Of a stretch of 64,000 nucleotides of DNA, positions 37,372 to 47,463 are shown one piece after another; within the stretch, counting starts at the first letter, position 1; each line of letters opens with the position of its first letter. The translations under genes and the position numbers were made by a program. Source of the stretch: Arthrobacter sp. 9AX (lineage in GTDB: Bacteria > Actinomycetota > Actinomycetes > Actinomycetales > Micrococcaceae); contig NZ_LR733293.1 of NCBI RefSeq assembly GCF_902506095.1, positions 478,416 through 542,415 of the forward strand. The letters run 5' to 3'. The notes beneath the pieces are model-generated. The model did no database searches and was not told the origin of the DNA. It saw only the letters and a list, made by a program, of their open reading frames with translations.

Positions 37372-38031
37372 CTACGCCGGCCCGGACGCCGGCTGGAACT
37401 TTTCGGTGGTGATGGCCTCCAGGAAGGCCACCACTTCCCCCGGCATGTCCACCGAGGCGTTGTCGAGCAGCCACTGCACCTGCAAGCCATCCATCAGTGC
37501 AATGAGCTGGCGGGCGGCAGCCATGGGCGCCACGCCCGTGCGGAGGTGGCCTTGCCTGCCCACTTCCGTAAAGGCCTCCACGATGGTGCCGCGGACCCAG
37601 TCGTAGCGGCGTTGGAAGTAGGCGTGGGCGGGGTGCTCGGGGTCCGTCGACTCGGCTGACAGCACACAGTAAAGTGACACAAGCCCGGGAATGGTGGTGT
37701 TGTAGCACGTCAGCTCCACAAGCCCGCGCAACAGGTCCAGCCCCTTGGCTTCCGCCGTGCTGAGACGGATCATCGATTCCTCATCACGCAGGGTCAGTAC
37801 AGCTTCCAGCAGCGCTTCCTTGCTGGGGAAGTGGTGCAGCAGCCCGGCCTGGGTCAGTCCAACTTTGTCGGCAACGTCTTTGAGGGATCCGGCCCGGTAG
37901 CCGGAGGTCGAGAACACCTCAAACGCCGCCGCCAGGATCTCCTGGCGGCGGGCCTCCGTTTTGGCGTAGCTGCCCCGCGCACGGCCCCTGCGGGGCCCCC
38001 CGGCAGGTGCGGCGGCAGGTGTGTCAGTCAT
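37372..38031 (-). CDS. TetR-family transcriptional regulator
   Basis: 219 residues from ATG 38031 (a GTG three bases earlier is possible; AGGG is better spaced for the ATG). HTH: ILAAAFEVFSTSGYRAGSLK and DVADKVGLTQAGLLHHFPSK. The ligand domain lacks known signatures. It diverges from the ABC importer and GH operon across 186 bases containing a perfect 26-bp palindrome, so it is the likely local repressor. Convergent with the SDR gene, 11 bases apart. Confidence 0.9.
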   Translation of the reverse strand: MTDTPAAAPAGGPRRGRARGSYAKTEARRQEILAAAFEVFSTSGYRAGSLKDVADKVGLTQAGLLHHFPSKEALLEAVLTLRDEESMIRLSTAEAKGLDLLRGLVELTCYNTTIPGLVSLYCVLSAESTDPEHPAHAYFQRRYDWVRGTIVEAFTEVGRQGHLRTGVAPMAAARQLIALMDGLQVQWLLDNASVDMPGEVVAFLEAITTEKFQPASGPA

Positions 38032-38128
38032 CACATAACCCTAACAAGCTGGTTGAAACCGTACGGCAGCCAATTGGCCAACCGCTGTGCGGGCCGTCAC
38101 ATTCAGGGACGTTTCAAATTTACTAACT

Positions 38129-38154
38129 GAAAACCTAGTACCCACTAGGTTTTC
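38129..38154. promoter_or_regulatory. Perfect 26-bp palindrome, probable TetR operator
   Basis: GAAAACCTAGT (38129-38139) and ACTAGGTTTTC (38144-38154) are exact inverted repeats with a 4-base spacer. It stands between the divergent TetR and substrate-binding-protein genes, 63 bases before the latter, and is AT-rich against a GC-rich background. No competing explanation such as a terminator fits its position. Confidence 0.75.
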
Positions 38155-38217
38155 ATGTTACGGTCTTTCCCAATGGCCGTCCACGGTGGACGGCACTGAC
38201 CGTGAAAGGGACCAAAG

Positions 38218-39738
38218 ATGTTCCGATCTAAGCGACTGGCCGCCCTCGTTGCCGCCGTTGCCCTGGGCCTTGCCGGCTGCTCTGCCGGTGGAGAATCCGC
38301 CGGAGAACAGTCCTCCGAAACCCTTACGCTTGGCGCCCTCCTGGCGCCGAAGACCTTCGCTGCCGACCAGTCCGAGTTCGCCAACCTGTCGCCGTTCTAC
38401 CAGGCCGTGTACGACACTCTGCTCCGGATGGAACCCGACGGCAGCCTGGTGCCGATGCTGGCTACCGAGTGGAAGTACAACGATGCCAAGACCGTTCTGA
38501 CCCTGAAGCTGCGCGATGACGTGAAGTTCACCGACGGCACGGCCTTCAACGCCGACGCCGCCAAGCAGAACCTCGAGCGCTTCAAGGCCGGCACGTCTCC
38601 GGACGCGCAGTTCCTCGCCGCACTCAACACCGCCACGGCCGTGGACGCCACCACCCTGGAACTGACCCTCTCGGCTCCGGACCCGGCGTTCCTGAACTAC
38701 CTGTCCAAGGACGCCTCGTTCATGCAGAGCCCGGCGTCCTTTAATAACGCAGACATTGCCACCAATCCCGTCGGCTCCGGACCCTACATCCTTGATACTG
38801 CCGCCACAGTCACGGGAACTTCCTACACCTACAAGAGCAACCCGGACTACTGGGCCAAGGAACTCAGGCACTATGACAATCTGGTCCTGAACGTCTACGG
38901 CGACCAGACCTCGCTGCTGAACGCCATCAAGTCCGGCACCCTCAACGCCGCCAACACCATCGACAACAACACGCTGACCGAGATTGAGGCCGCAGGGTAC
39001 AAGGTCAACCCGCTCCAGCTGAACTGGTCCGGCCTGATCCTCTTCGACCGCGCCGGCACCACCAACCCGGCACTCAAGGATGTCCGCGTCCGCCAGGCAC
39101 TGAACTACGCCTTTGACACCAAAGCGATGCTGGAGTCCATTGGCCAGGGCTACGGCGAGCTGACCACCCAGGTGTTCCCGCCGTCGTCGGACGCCTATGA
39201 CACGTCCCTCGACTCCCGCTACGCCTACGACCCCGCCAAGGCCAAGGCGCTCCTGGCCGAAGCCGGCTACGCCAGCGGACTGACCCTGGAGCTGCCTTCC
39301 TCCACGCTCCTTGGCAACACCATCCCGGCGCTGATCACCCAGCAGCTCAAGGACGTGGGCGTGGACGTCAAGTTCACTGACGTCGGAAACAACTTCATCG
39401 CCGACCTCCTGGCACCCAAGTTCGGCGTGAGCTACATGATCCTGGAGCAGCAGTCCGACTGGCAGCTGATCAACATGAAGCTCACCCCCAACGCGCCCTG
39501 GAACCCGTACAAGTACGAGGACCCCAAGGTGGGCGAGCTGGTCAACAGGATCCACGTGGGCACGGAGGACGAGCAGAAGTCCGCAGCAAAGGAACTGAAC
39601 AAGTACATCGTGGAGCAGGCCTGGTTTGCCCCCTGGTACCGCCCGCAGTCCAGCTTCGTGACCGACGCCAAGACCAACGTCGAGGTCCAAACGGGCAACG
39701 CCTACCCGTTCCTCTGGTCCTTCACCCCCGCCTCCTAG
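38218..39738 (+). CDS. ABC transporter substrate-binding lipoprotein (SBP family 5)
   Basis: 506 residues. A lipoprotein signal ends in the lipobox LAGC with Cys21. The mature part is a peptide/nickel-type (DppA/OppA-like) binding protein: MEPDGSLVPMLATEWKYND, LKLRDDVKFTDGTAFNADA, VGSGPYILD and the RVRQALNYAFD hinge motif. This family also carries oligosaccharides and glycosides. First gene of a transporter-glycosidase run; the gene order implies that the ligand is the glycoside degraded by the downstream enzymes. Confidence 0.93.
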   Translation: MFRSKRLAALVAAVALGLAGCSAGGESAGEQSSETLTLGALLAPKTFAADQSEFANLSPFYQAVYDTLLRMEPDGSLVPMLATEWKYNDAKTVLTLKLRDDVKFTDGTAFNADAAKQNLERFKAGTSPDAQFLAALNTATAVDATTLELTLSAPDPAFLNYLSKDASFMQSPASFNNADIATNPVGSGPYILDTAATVTGTSYTYKSNPDYWAKELRHYDNLVLNVYGDQTSLLNAIKSGTLNAANTIDNNTLTEIEAAGYKVNPLQLNWSGLILFDRAGTTNPALKDVRVRQALNYAFDTKAMLESIGQGYGELTTQVFPPSSDAYDTSLDSRYAYDPAKAKALLAEAGYASGLTLELPSSTLLGNTIPALITQQLKDVGVDVKFTDVGNNFIADLLAPKFGVSYMILEQQSDWQLINMKLTPNAPWNPYKYEDPKVGELVNRIHVGTEDEQKSAAKELNKYIVEQAWFAPWYRPQSSFVTDAKTNVEVQTGNAYPFLWSFTPAS

Positions 39739-39744
39739 CGGACC

Positions 39745-39779
39745 GCTGCCGGACCGGGCCACCCGCCCGGTCCGGCAGC
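39745..39779 (+). terminator. Intercistronic hairpin between binding protein and permease
   Basis: A perfect 15-bp stem (39745-39759 with 39765-39779) with a CACCC loop, seven bases after the binding-protein stop. There is no U-run. Such hairpins usually stabilise the upstream mRNA or attenuate read-through, giving more binding protein than permease. Confidence 0.65.
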
Positions 39780-39806
39780 CCAGGAACCCTCCCAAAGGAT
39801 TTTCGA

Positions 39807-40748
39807 ATGTACCGATTCGTGCTGCGGCGCCTGTTCTCGGGTGTCCTCCTGCTGTTCGTCATCACCACGGTCGCCTACCTGCTGCTGTACGCGGGCGGAG
39901 GTGACATCGCCCGCCGCATCGTGGGCCCCACCGCCAGCGAGGCACAGGTGGCCCTGAAAGCCCAGCAACTCGGCCTGGACCGTCCCCTCGTGGTCCAGTA
40001 CTGGGACTGGCTCACCAGCGCCCTGACGGGGGACCTGGGCCGGTCCTGGTTCAACGGCCAGCTGGTCAGCGCCGGCGTCAGCAGCCGCGTCTCGGTCACC
40101 CTTTCCCTGGTGCTCGGCGCCACCATCATCGCGGCCGTAGTCTCCGTGGTGGTGGCCGTCTGGGCCGCCGTCCGCCGCGGCTGGGTTGACCGCGTGGTCC
40201 AGTTCGTGGGCGTCCTCGGGTTCGCCATCCCGGGCTTTCTGATCGCCCTGGGCCTGGTGTCCCTGTTCGCCCTGAACCTGAAGTGGTTCAAAGCCACAGG
40301 TTATGTACCTATTACGACGTCGTTTGGCGGCTGGGCGGCCACGGTCACCTTGCCTATCATCGCCCTTTCCATCGGCTGCATCGCCTCGGTGGTCCAGCAG
40401 GTCCGCGGCTCACTGATCGATGCGCTCCGCCAGGACTACGTCCGCACGCTGCGCGCCAGGGGTTTGTCCTTCAACCGGGTGGTCTATAAACACGTCCTGC
40501 GCAATGCCGGCGGCCCTGCCCTCGCGGTGCTGGCCGTGCAGTTCATAGGACTGCTGGGTGGAGCCGTCATCGTCGAGCAGATCTTCGCCCTGCCCGGCCT
40601 CGGGCAGATCACCGTCGCCGCCACCGGCCAGGGCGACATCCCGGTGGTGATGGGAGTCGTCGTTGCCACGGCCGCCATCGTAGTCACCGTCAACCTCATC
40701 ATCGACCTCGCCCAGGGCTGGCTCAATCCGAAAGTTCGGCTGTCATGA
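39807..40748 (+). CDS. ABC transporter permease (DppB/OppB type)
   Basis: 313 residues with six TM helices. Opens with MYRFVLRRLFSGVLLLFVIT, typical of DppB; the EAA-type coupling loop is DALRQDYVRTLRARGLS, followed by FNRVVYKHVLRNA. Contains GLDRPLVVQYWDWL early. It partners with the fused permease/ATPase, whose start overlaps this stop by four bases. Located in the cytoplasmic membrane. Confidence 0.93.
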   Translation: MYRFVLRRLFSGVLLLFVITTVAYLLLYAGGGDIARRIVGPTASEAQVALKAQQLGLDRPLVVQYWDWLTSALTGDLGRSWFNGQLVSAGVSSRVSVTLSLVLGATIIAAVVSVVVAVWAAVRRGWVDRVVQFVGVLGFAIPGFLIALGLVSLFALNLKWFKATGYVPITTSFGGWAATVTLPIIALSIGCIASVVQQVRGSLIDALRQDYVRTLRARGLSFNRVVYKHVLRNAGGPALAVLAVQFIGLLGGAVIVEQIFALPGLGQITVAATGQGDIPVVMGVVVATAAIVVTVNLIIDLAQGWLNPKVRLS

Positions 40749-42574
40749 TCGAAACCCCCCTTGCGCTGCCCGCCGCGGCGGCCAAAGTGTCCCTCTTCCG
40801 CAGGCTCCTGACCCACCCCACCGGGGTGGCCTCCCTGCTGGTCCTGTTGCTGGTGGCCCTGGCCTCCGTCCTGGCGCCGGTCCTGGCAACCCACGACCCC
40901 AACACCGCCAGCCTGAAGGACGTGCTGGCCAAGGCAGGCTCCGAGCATCTGCTCGGTGCCGACAGCGCAGGCCGCGACGTCCTCAGCCGGCTGCTGTTCG
41001 CCGGCCAGTTCAGCCTTGCCGGAGCCCTGGTGGCCCTGGCTGTAGCGCTGGTCCTCGGCGTCGCCGGCGGCCTGATCGCCGGGTACTACGGCGGGTGGTT
41101 CGACTCGGTCTCCTCCTGGCTGACCGGCCTGCTCATGGCCCTGCCCGGCATGGTGGTGCTGCTGGCAGCCCGGGCCGTGGTGGGCCCGTCCATGTGGCTG
41201 TCGATGATGATTTTCGGCATTATGCTCTCGCCGGCTTTCTTCCGCCTCGTCTACGCCTCCGTCACCGCTGTCCGCAACGAACTGTATGTGGACGCTGCCC
41301 GGGTCTCGGGCCTCAGCGACTTCCGGATCATCGGCCGGCACATCCTCACCGTGGTGCGGGCACCTGTCATCATCCAGTCCGCCATGGTCCTGGGCATCGC
41401 CATCGCCATCCAGGCCGGCCTCGAATTCCTGGGCCTGGGCGACCTGAACATCCCCACCTGGGGCAGCATGCTCAATGACGGCTTCATCAACATCTTCAAA
41501 TCACCCACCCTCGTCCTCTGGCCGGCTTTGGTCATCGGACTCGTCTGCGTCGCTCTGACGCTCCTCGCCAACGCCATGCGCGATGAACTGGAACGCAGCC
41601 GCGGGCCGGTGAGGAAGAACCGCAAGGCGGCCACTGCTGACGCGGCCGCCGCGGACGCCGAAGCCGCGGAAAAGCGTGGCGCCGCCGCCGTCGTCCACCC
41701 GGACGAACCTGGTGACGGCGCCGGTGAACTCCTGCTGCAGGTGACCGACCTGGGCGTTGGCTACGACCAGCCTGACGGCTCCACTACCCATGTGGTGAAC
41801 CACGTGAACCTGACGGTCCGCCGCGGCGAAGTGCACGGCCTGGTGGGCGAATCCGGTTCCGGCAAGACGCAGACAGCCTTCTCCATCCTCCGGCTCCTGC
41901 CGCAGGGCGGACGCATCACCGGCGGATCCATCTTCTTCGAGGGCAAGGACCTGGCACCCCTCTCCGAAAAGGAAATGACCAGGATCCGGGGCAAACGCAT
42001 CGCCTACATCCCGCAGGAACCCATGTCCAACCTGGACGGCGCCTTCACCATCGGCAGCCAGCTGATGGAACCCATGCAGGTCTGCCTGGGAATCTCCAAG
42101 GCCGAAGCCCGCCGGCGTGCCCTTGCCCTGCTGGCCAAGGTGGGAATTCCCAACCCCGAACGCACGTTCAACGCCTACCCGCACCAGATCTCCGGCGGCA
42201 TGGCCCAACGCGTCCTGATCGCCGGCGCCGTCTCCTGCGAACCGGACCTGCTGATCGCCGACGAACCCACTACCGCCCTGGACGTCACCGTGCAGGCCGA
42301 AGTCCTGAACCTGCTCCGCGAACTCCAGGACGAACTGAACATGGGCGTCATCCTGGTGACCCACAACTTCGGTGTGGTGGCTGACCTCTGCGACCGGGTC
42401 TCCGTGATGCAGACCGGCCGTGTGGTGGAAACCGGACCCGTCCGCGCCATCTTCAACAACGCCCGGCACCCGTACACGCAGCAGCTGCTCGAAGCGATCC
42501 TCGAGGACACCGCTCCCCGCGGCCCCCTCACCGCCACGCGTGAGCCCAAGGAATTGAAAGGAGTGACGTCATGA
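40745..42574 (+). CDS. Fused ABC permease (DppC type) and ATPase (DppD type)
   Basis: 609 residues combining two subunits normally separate. Residues ~25-280 are a DppC-like permease with six TM helices and [19 protein letters not shown] as coupling loop. An Ala/Glu-rich linker (~285-325) leads to an ATPase: Walker A GESGSGKT (368-375), signature in [11 protein letters not shown], Walker [13 protein letters not shown]. The C-terminal [11 protein letters not shown] is the oligopeptide-type tail. Such fusions recur in actinobacteria. Works with the adjacent permease and second ATPase. Confidence 0.93.
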   Translation: MIETPLALPAAAAKVSLFRRLLTHPTGVASLLVLLLVALASVLAPVLATHDPNTASLKDVLAKAGSEHLLGADSAGRDVLSRLLFAGQFSLAGALVALAVALVLGVAGGLIAGYYGGWFDSVSSWLTGLLMALPGMVVLLAARAVVGPSMWLSMMIFGIMLSPAFFRLVYASVTAVRNELYVDAARVSGLSDFRIIGRHILTVVRAPVIIQSAMVLGIAIAIQAGLEFLGLGDLNIPTWGSMLNDGFINIFKSPTLVLWPALVIGLVCVALTLLANAMRDELERSRGPVRKNRKAATADAAAADAEAAEKRGAAAVVHPDEPGDGAGELLLQVTDLGVGYDQPDGSTTHVVNHVNLTVRRGEVHGLVGESGSGKTQTAFSILRLLPQGGRITGGSIFFEGKDLAPLSEKEMTRIRGKRIAYIPQEPMSNLDGAFTIGSQLMEPMQVCLGISKAEARRRALALLAKVGIPNPERTFNAYPHQISGGMAQRVLIAGAVSCEPDLLIADEPTTALDVTVQAEVLNLLRELQDELNMGVILVTHNFGVVADLCDRVSVMQTGRVVETGPVRAIFNNARHPYTQQLLEAILEDTAPRGPLTATREPKELKGVTS

Positions 42575-43431
42575 CCGAAACCCTGCTCGACGTCAAGGAC
42601 GTTGTTGTGGAATACCCGTTGAAGGGCTTCCGGAAACAGCCGTTCAAGGCCCTCAAGGGCGTCTCCCTGGACATCCGGCCCGGCGAAACCGTGGGTCTGG
42701 TGGGTGAATCCGGCTCGGGAAAGACCACCCTGGGCCGGGCGGTCCTGGGGCTGGCGCCGGTCACCGGCGGCAGCATCAAATACCGCGGGCAGGAGATCTC
42801 CAAGGCAACGCGCGCGCAGCGGAAGGAGCTCAGCGATGAGATCCAGGTGGTCTTCCAGGACCCCTACACCTCGCTGAACCCGTCGATGACCATCGAGCAG
42901 ATCCTCACCGAACCGCTCACGGTGCGCAAAGTGGAACGCCAGGCCGCCAACAAGCGGGTGGCGGAACTGCTGGACCAGGTCCGGCTGCCGCAGGGCGCAG
43001 CGCACCGGCTGCCGCGCGAATTCTCCGGCGGCCAGCGCCAGCGCGTCGCCATCGCCCGGGCCCTGGCCCTGGACCCGAAGCTCATCGTCTGCGACGAGCC
43101 CGTCTCCGCCCTGGACCTCTCCACCCAGGCCCGGGTGATGGAACTGTTCATCGAGATCCAGGAACGCACCGGCGTCGCCTACCTCTTTGTCTCCCACGAC
43201 CTCGCAGTGGTGCGGCATCTCAGCCACCGCGTGGCCGTGATGTACCACGGCGAGATCGTCGAATGGGGCGACGGCGAACAGGTCACCGGAGCCCCGGAAC
43301 ACCCCTACACCCAGCGGCTCTTTATGGCCGCTCCCATTCCAGACCCTGACCGGCAGGCCCGGCACCGCGCCGACAGGCTCCGCCTCCTGGAACTCCAGCG
43401 CGAGCAGGACGTCCAGGCTGGCGCCGCCTGA
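42571..43431 (+). CDS. ABC transporter ATPase (DppF/OppF type)
   Basis: 286 residues. Walker [18 protein letters not shown]-loop [16 protein letters not shown], signature [15 protein letters not shown], Walker [14 protein letters not shown]-loop VSHDLAVV. The [16 protein letters not shown] tail is oligopeptide-type. Starts inside the stop of the preceding gene (four-base overlap), with AAAGGAG upstream. Supplies the second nucleotide-binding site of the importer. Confidence 0.94.
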   Translation: MTETLLDVKDVVVEYPLKGFRKQPFKALKGVSLDIRPGETVGLVGESGSGKTTLGRAVLGLAPVTGGSIKYRGQEISKATRAQRKELSDEIQVVFQDPYTSLNPSMTIEQILTEPLTVRKVERQAANKRVAELLDQVRLPQGAAHRLPREFSGGQRQRVAIARALALDPKLIVCDEPVSALDLSTQARVMELFIEIQERTGVAYLFVSHDLAVVRHLSHRVAVMYHGEIVEWGDGEQVTGAPEHPYTQRLFMAAPIPDPDRQARHRADRLRLLELQREQDVQAGAA

Positions 43432-43477
43432 TCCGGCCGCCCCTCCACCTTCCCTAACACCAAAGAAAGGCGCGCCA

Positions 43478-44914
43478 ATGACGCTGCCCGCAGCCTCCGC
43501 CAGGCCCGAGCTTTCCGCCGACGCCACATTTCCCGCCGATTTCGCCTGGGGCGTGGCCACCGCCGCATACCAGATCGAAGGAGGTGTCACCGAAGGCGGA
43601 CGCGGCCCGAGCATCTGGGACACGTTCTCCCATCAGCCCGGCACCACTATCAACGGTGACAACGGCGACATCGCCTGCGACCACTACCACCGCTGGGAGG
43701 CCGACCTCGACCTCATGGCCGGACTCGGCATCCCGTCCTACCGGCTCTCCCTCTCCTGGTCCCGACTGCAGCCCACCGGCTCGGGACCGCTGAATCCCGA
43801 AGGCGTGCGCTTCTACCGCGACCTCCTCCAAGGCTGCGCGGCCCGCGGCATCACGCCTTACGTCACCCTCTACCACTGGGACCTGCCGCAGGCGCTTCAG
43901 GACGAGGGTGGCTGGCCGGAACGCCGCACGGCCCACCGGTTCGGCGATTACGCCGGACTCGTTGCGGACGCCCTGGGCGACCTGGCTGAACACTGGATCA
44001 CCATCAATGAACCCATGTGCGCGGCCTTCCTGGGCCACTCTTGGGGAATGCAGGCACCCGGTTTCAAGGACGACAGCCTGGCCGTCCGGGCCGCCCACCA
44101 CCTGCTCCTGGCGCACGGCCTGGCGCTGGCCGAATTCCGGACCCGGCGGCCCGGCACCAAGCTGGGCATCACCAATATCATCGGGAACCTGAACCCAGCC
44201 TCCGACTCCGTGGCGGACCACGCGGCTACCGAATATTGGGACGCCATCAGCAACCGCATCTTCCTGGACCCCGTCTACCGCGGCCGCTACGCAGACGCCA
44301 CCGTGGCGGCCTACGGAAAATACGGGCTGACCGCCACCGGCGAGGGAGCCGCTGCAGGTGACCTGGTCCAGCCGGGCGATCTGGCCATCATCTCCGCGCC
44401 CGGTGACTTCGCCGGCATCAACCACTACACCAACATGCTGGTCGCGGCCGGTACGGAGTCCACTCCGAACTGGACGCACGTGGAACCGGCGCCGTCATCC
44501 TTTGGCTGGTCGAACACCCCGGACGCGCTCCACGCGGTCCTCAAGCGGGTCGCCGCCGAGTACACCCCGCTCCCGCTGTACGTCACCGAAAACGGGGTAA
44601 CGTTCCACGACTACGTGGACCCCAACGGCGAAGTCCGCGACCCCCGGCGCATCGACTACCTGCGCGGCTACATCTCCGCCGTGGGCGAAGCGATTTCCGA
44701 CGGCGTGGACGTCCGCGGCTACTTCGCCTGGTCCTTTATGGACAACTTCGAATGGGCCGAGGGCTACGACAAGCGCTTCGGACTGGTCTACGTGGACTAC
44801 GGCACCCAGGCCCGCATCCCGAAACAAAGCGCCTACTGGTACAGGGACACCATCGCCGCCCACAACGCCGGGCTGTACCGCCGCACAGCAGCCCCGGCCA
44901 GCGCCACAGCATGA
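43478..44914 (+). CDS. GH1 beta-glucosidase
   Basis: 478 residues, complete GH1. [15 protein letters not shown] near the start; acid/base Glu178 in TINEP; nucleophile Glu371 in YVTENG; the C-terminal [13 protein letters not shown] binds the glycone. No signal peptide, so it acts on imported substrate. GH1 enzymes cleave beta-glucosides, galactosides, or disaccharide-aglycone linkages. AAAGG precedes the ATG. Overlaps the GH3 gene by four bases. Confidence 0.94.
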   Translation: MTLPAASARPELSADATFPADFAWGVATAAYQIEGGVTEGGRGPSIWDTFSHQPGTTINGDNGDIACDHYHRWEADLDLMAGLGIPSYRLSLSWSRLQPTGSGPLNPEGVRFYRDLLQGCAARGITPYVTLYHWDLPQALQDEGGWPERRTAHRFGDYAGLVADALGDLAEHWITINEPMCAAFLGHSWGMQAPGFKDDSLAVRAAHHLLLAHGLALAEFRTRRPGTKLGITNIIGNLNPASDSVADHAATEYWDAISNRIFLDPVYRGRYADATVAAYGKYGLTATGEGAAAGDLVQPGDLAIISAPGDFAGINHYTNMLVAAGTESTPNWTHVEPAPSSFGWSNTPDALHAVLKRVAAEYTPLPLYVTENGVTFHDYVDPNGEVRDPRRIDYLRGYISAVGEAISDGVDVRGYFAWSFMDNFEWAEGYDKRFGLVYVDYGTQARIPKQSAYWYRDTIAAHNAGLYRRTAAPASATA

Positions 44915-47463
44915 GCACTAACAGCACCATTTCCGGAACAGCCAAGAAAGCCCCCATGGAAACCCTCATTGACCAACACCACGCCGCCCACGGGCCCGAC
45001 ACCGACAAGCGACTGAAAGAACTCCTGGCCGAACTGACCCTTCCGGAGAAGGTCCAGCTCCTGACCGGACGGGACTTCTGGACCACCTGGCCGATGAAGA
45101 AGATCGGCCTGCGCCGGATGCTGTTCTCCGACGGCCCCACCGGGGTCCGCGGCGAGGTGTGGGACGAACGCCAGCCGTCCATGAACTTCCCGTCCGCCGC
45201 GGCGGTCAGCTCAAGCTGGGACCCGGCCATCGCAGACAGGCTCGGCGCCGCATCCGCCGTCGAAGCACGCCGCAAGGGCGTGGACGTTGTCCTCGGACCC
45301 ACCATCAACCTGCACCGCTCACCCTTGGGCGGCCGCCACTTCGAGGCATTCAGTGAAGACCCGGTCCTCACGGCGGAACTCGCCGCAGCGTATGTTTCCG
45401 GCGTTCAGCGCAACGGCGTGGGCGCCACCCCGAAGCACTACATCGCCAACGACTCGGAAACCGACCGCTTCACCGTGGACGTCAAGGTGGACGACCGGCC
45501 CCTCCGTGAGCTGTACCTGCTGGCCTTCGAGAAGGCGGTGGTCGAATCGCGGGCGTGGCTGGTGATGAGCGCCTACAACTCGATCAACGGCACCACCGCT
45601 ACCGAAAACAACCTGCTGGAAACCCCGTTGAACAGCGAATGGGGCTTCGACGGCGTGGTTGTCAGCGACTGGACCGCCGTCCGCAGCGTCGAGAGCGCCA
45701 ACGCCTCCCAGGACCTGGTGATGCCCGGTCCGGACGGGCCGTGGGGGGAAGCTTTGGTAGTGGCCGTGAAATCCGGGAAGGTCCCGGAAGATGCCATTGA
45801 CCGGAAGGTCCTGCGCATCCTGCAGCTCGCCGCCCGTGTCGGTGCGCTGGAGGGCTTCGACGCCGTCCAGGAGGAGCCGGCCGACCGCGAGGACCCCATC
45901 GCTTTCACCCGTGAAGCCTCCGCTGCGGGCACAGTGATGGTGAAGAACGACGGCGTGCTCCCGCTGAACCCCGCCGCCGTCACTTCAGTCGCCGTCATCG
46001 GGCACAACGCCCGCTACGCCCGCACCCAAGGCGGCGGCTCCGCCACCGTGGTGCCGGAAAAGATCGTCACCCCGCTGGACGGGATCCGTGCCGCGTTCGG
46101 GACGGACAACGTCACCTATACCGTGGGCGCCGTGGTCCAGGAAGGCATCGCCGAACTGCCGCTGGAGCAGATCACCAACCCCGTCACCGGCACGCCCGGT
46201 GTCCGCGTCCGCTTCCTGGATTCCAACGGCGAGGAGCTTTTCGCCGAGGACCGCCGGTCCACCGCATTGGTCTGGTTCGGCGGCGACGCCCCCATCGCGG
46301 CGTCCTCCACGGTCCAGTTCCACACCCGCTTCACTCCGGATGAAACCGGCCCGGTCAGGCTGGGCTTCTCCACCGTGGGCCACGGCCGGATCTTCGTGGA
46401 CGGTGTCCTGGCCCGCGAGGCCACCATCGAAGCCACCGGTACGGACCTCGGCGCCGCGTTCCTGGCCCCGCCGTCCGCGTCCGTTGCGGTCCAGGCCACG
46501 GCCGGCGTCCCGCTCGAGGTCCGGATCGAACTGGACACCGCCGACCGGGAGGGCGCCCTGGCCAACGCCCTGGCCATCACCATCGGTGTGGAAGCCGACG
46601 ACGCCGACCCGGACTCCCTCATCAGCGACGCCGTGGAGGCGGCCCGCGCAGCCGAGGTCGCCGTCGTCGTTGTGGGAACCAACTCCCGCGTCGAATCCGA
46701 AGGCTACGACCGGACCTCCCTGGAACTGCCCGGGCTGCAGGACCGCCTGGTGCACGCCGTCACCGCCGCCAACCCGCGCACCATTGTCATCGTCAACTCC
46801 GGTTCCCCCGTGCTGCTGCCCTGGCGGGACGAAGTGGCTGCCACGCTGATCGGCTACTTCGGCGGCCAGGAATTCGGCCACGCCCTCACGGACATCCTTA
46901 CCGGTGCCAGCGAACCCGGCGGCCGGCTCCCCACCACCTGGCCCGCCACCCAGGAGGACGTGCCGGTCCTGAACACCACACCCGCCGCGGACGGGACGCT
47001 GACGTACGACGAAGGCATCCACATCGGCTACCGCGCCTGGCTTAAAGCAGGCACCACCCCGGCCTACGAATTCGGATACGGCCTCGGCTACACGGACTGG
47101 AGCATGGACAACGTGGAGGCCCCCGCCGAAGCCGCCGCCGGCGCCACCTTGCCCGTCACCGTCACCCTGAGCAACACCGGTGCCCGGTCCGGCAAGAACG
47201 TGGTGCAGGTCTATGCGGAAAAGCCAGGCTCCGCCGTCGACCGTCCCGTGCGCTGGCTTGTCGCCTCCGCCCCCGTGTGGGCCGGGGCCGGCGAAACCGT
47301 CACCGCCGTTCTCAACGTCCCCACCCGGCTCCTGGCCTACTGGGACAACGGCTGGACCTACGAACCCGGCAACTACCCCCTCCGGATCGGCACCTCCGTC
47401 ACCAACCTTCCCCTCGAAACCACGCTGACGCTGTCCGCAGCAGGCCAGGGAGGCGCCGCATGA
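44911..47463 (+). CDS. GH3 beta-glycosidase with PA14 domain
   Basis: 850 residues from ATG 44911 (a second ATG at 44956 is possible). Nucleophile Asp253 in GVVVSDWTA; KHYIANDSET substrate-site motif; a PA14 insert at about 430-570 (FDS-type strands, HTRFTPDETGPVRLGFST); C-terminal fibronectin III-like domain (SNTGARSGKNVVQVYAE). PA14-bearing GH3 enzymes include beta-glucosidases of plant phenolic glycosides. No signal peptide. Translationally coupled to GH1 upstream and GH43 downstream. Confidence 0.92.
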   Translation: MSTNSTISGTAKKAPMETLIDQHHAAHGPDTDKRLKELLAELTLPEKVQLLTGRDFWTTWPMKKIGLRRMLFSDGPTGVRGEVWDERQPSMNFPSAAAVSSSWDPAIADRLGAASAVEARRKGVDVVLGPTINLHRSPLGGRHFEAFSEDPVLTAELAAAYVSGVQRNGVGATPKHYIANDSETDRFTVDVKVDDRPLRELYLLAFEKAVVESRAWLVMSAYNSINGTTATENNLLETPLNSEWGFDGVVVSDWTAVRSVESANASQDLVMPGPDGPWGEALVVAVKSGKVPEDAIDRKVLRILQLAARVGALEGFDAVQEEPADREDPIAFTREASAAGTVMVKNDGVLPLNPAAVTSVAVIGHNARYARTQGGGSATVVPEKIVTPLDGIRAAFGTDNVTYTVGAVVQEGIAELPLEQITNPVTGTPGVRVRFLDSNGEELFAEDRRSTALVWFGGDAPIAASSTVQFHTRFTPDETGPVRLGFSTVGHGRIFVDGVLAREATIEATGTDLGAAFLAPPSASVAVQATAGVPLEVRIELDTADREGALANALAITIGVEADDADPDSLISDAVEAARAAEVAVVVVGTNSRVESEGYDRTSLELPGLQDRLVHAVTAANPRTIVIVNSGSPVLLPWRDEVAATLIGYFGGQEFGHALTDILTGASEPGGRLPTTWPATQEDVPVLNTTPAADGTLTYDEGIHIGYRAWLKAGTTPAYEFGYGLGYTDWSMDNVEAPAEAAAGATLPVTVTLSNTGARSGKNVVQVYAEKPGSAVDRPVRWLVASAPVWAGAGETVTAVLNVPTRLLAYWDNGWTYEPGNYPLRIGTSVTNLPLETTLTLSAAGQGGAA

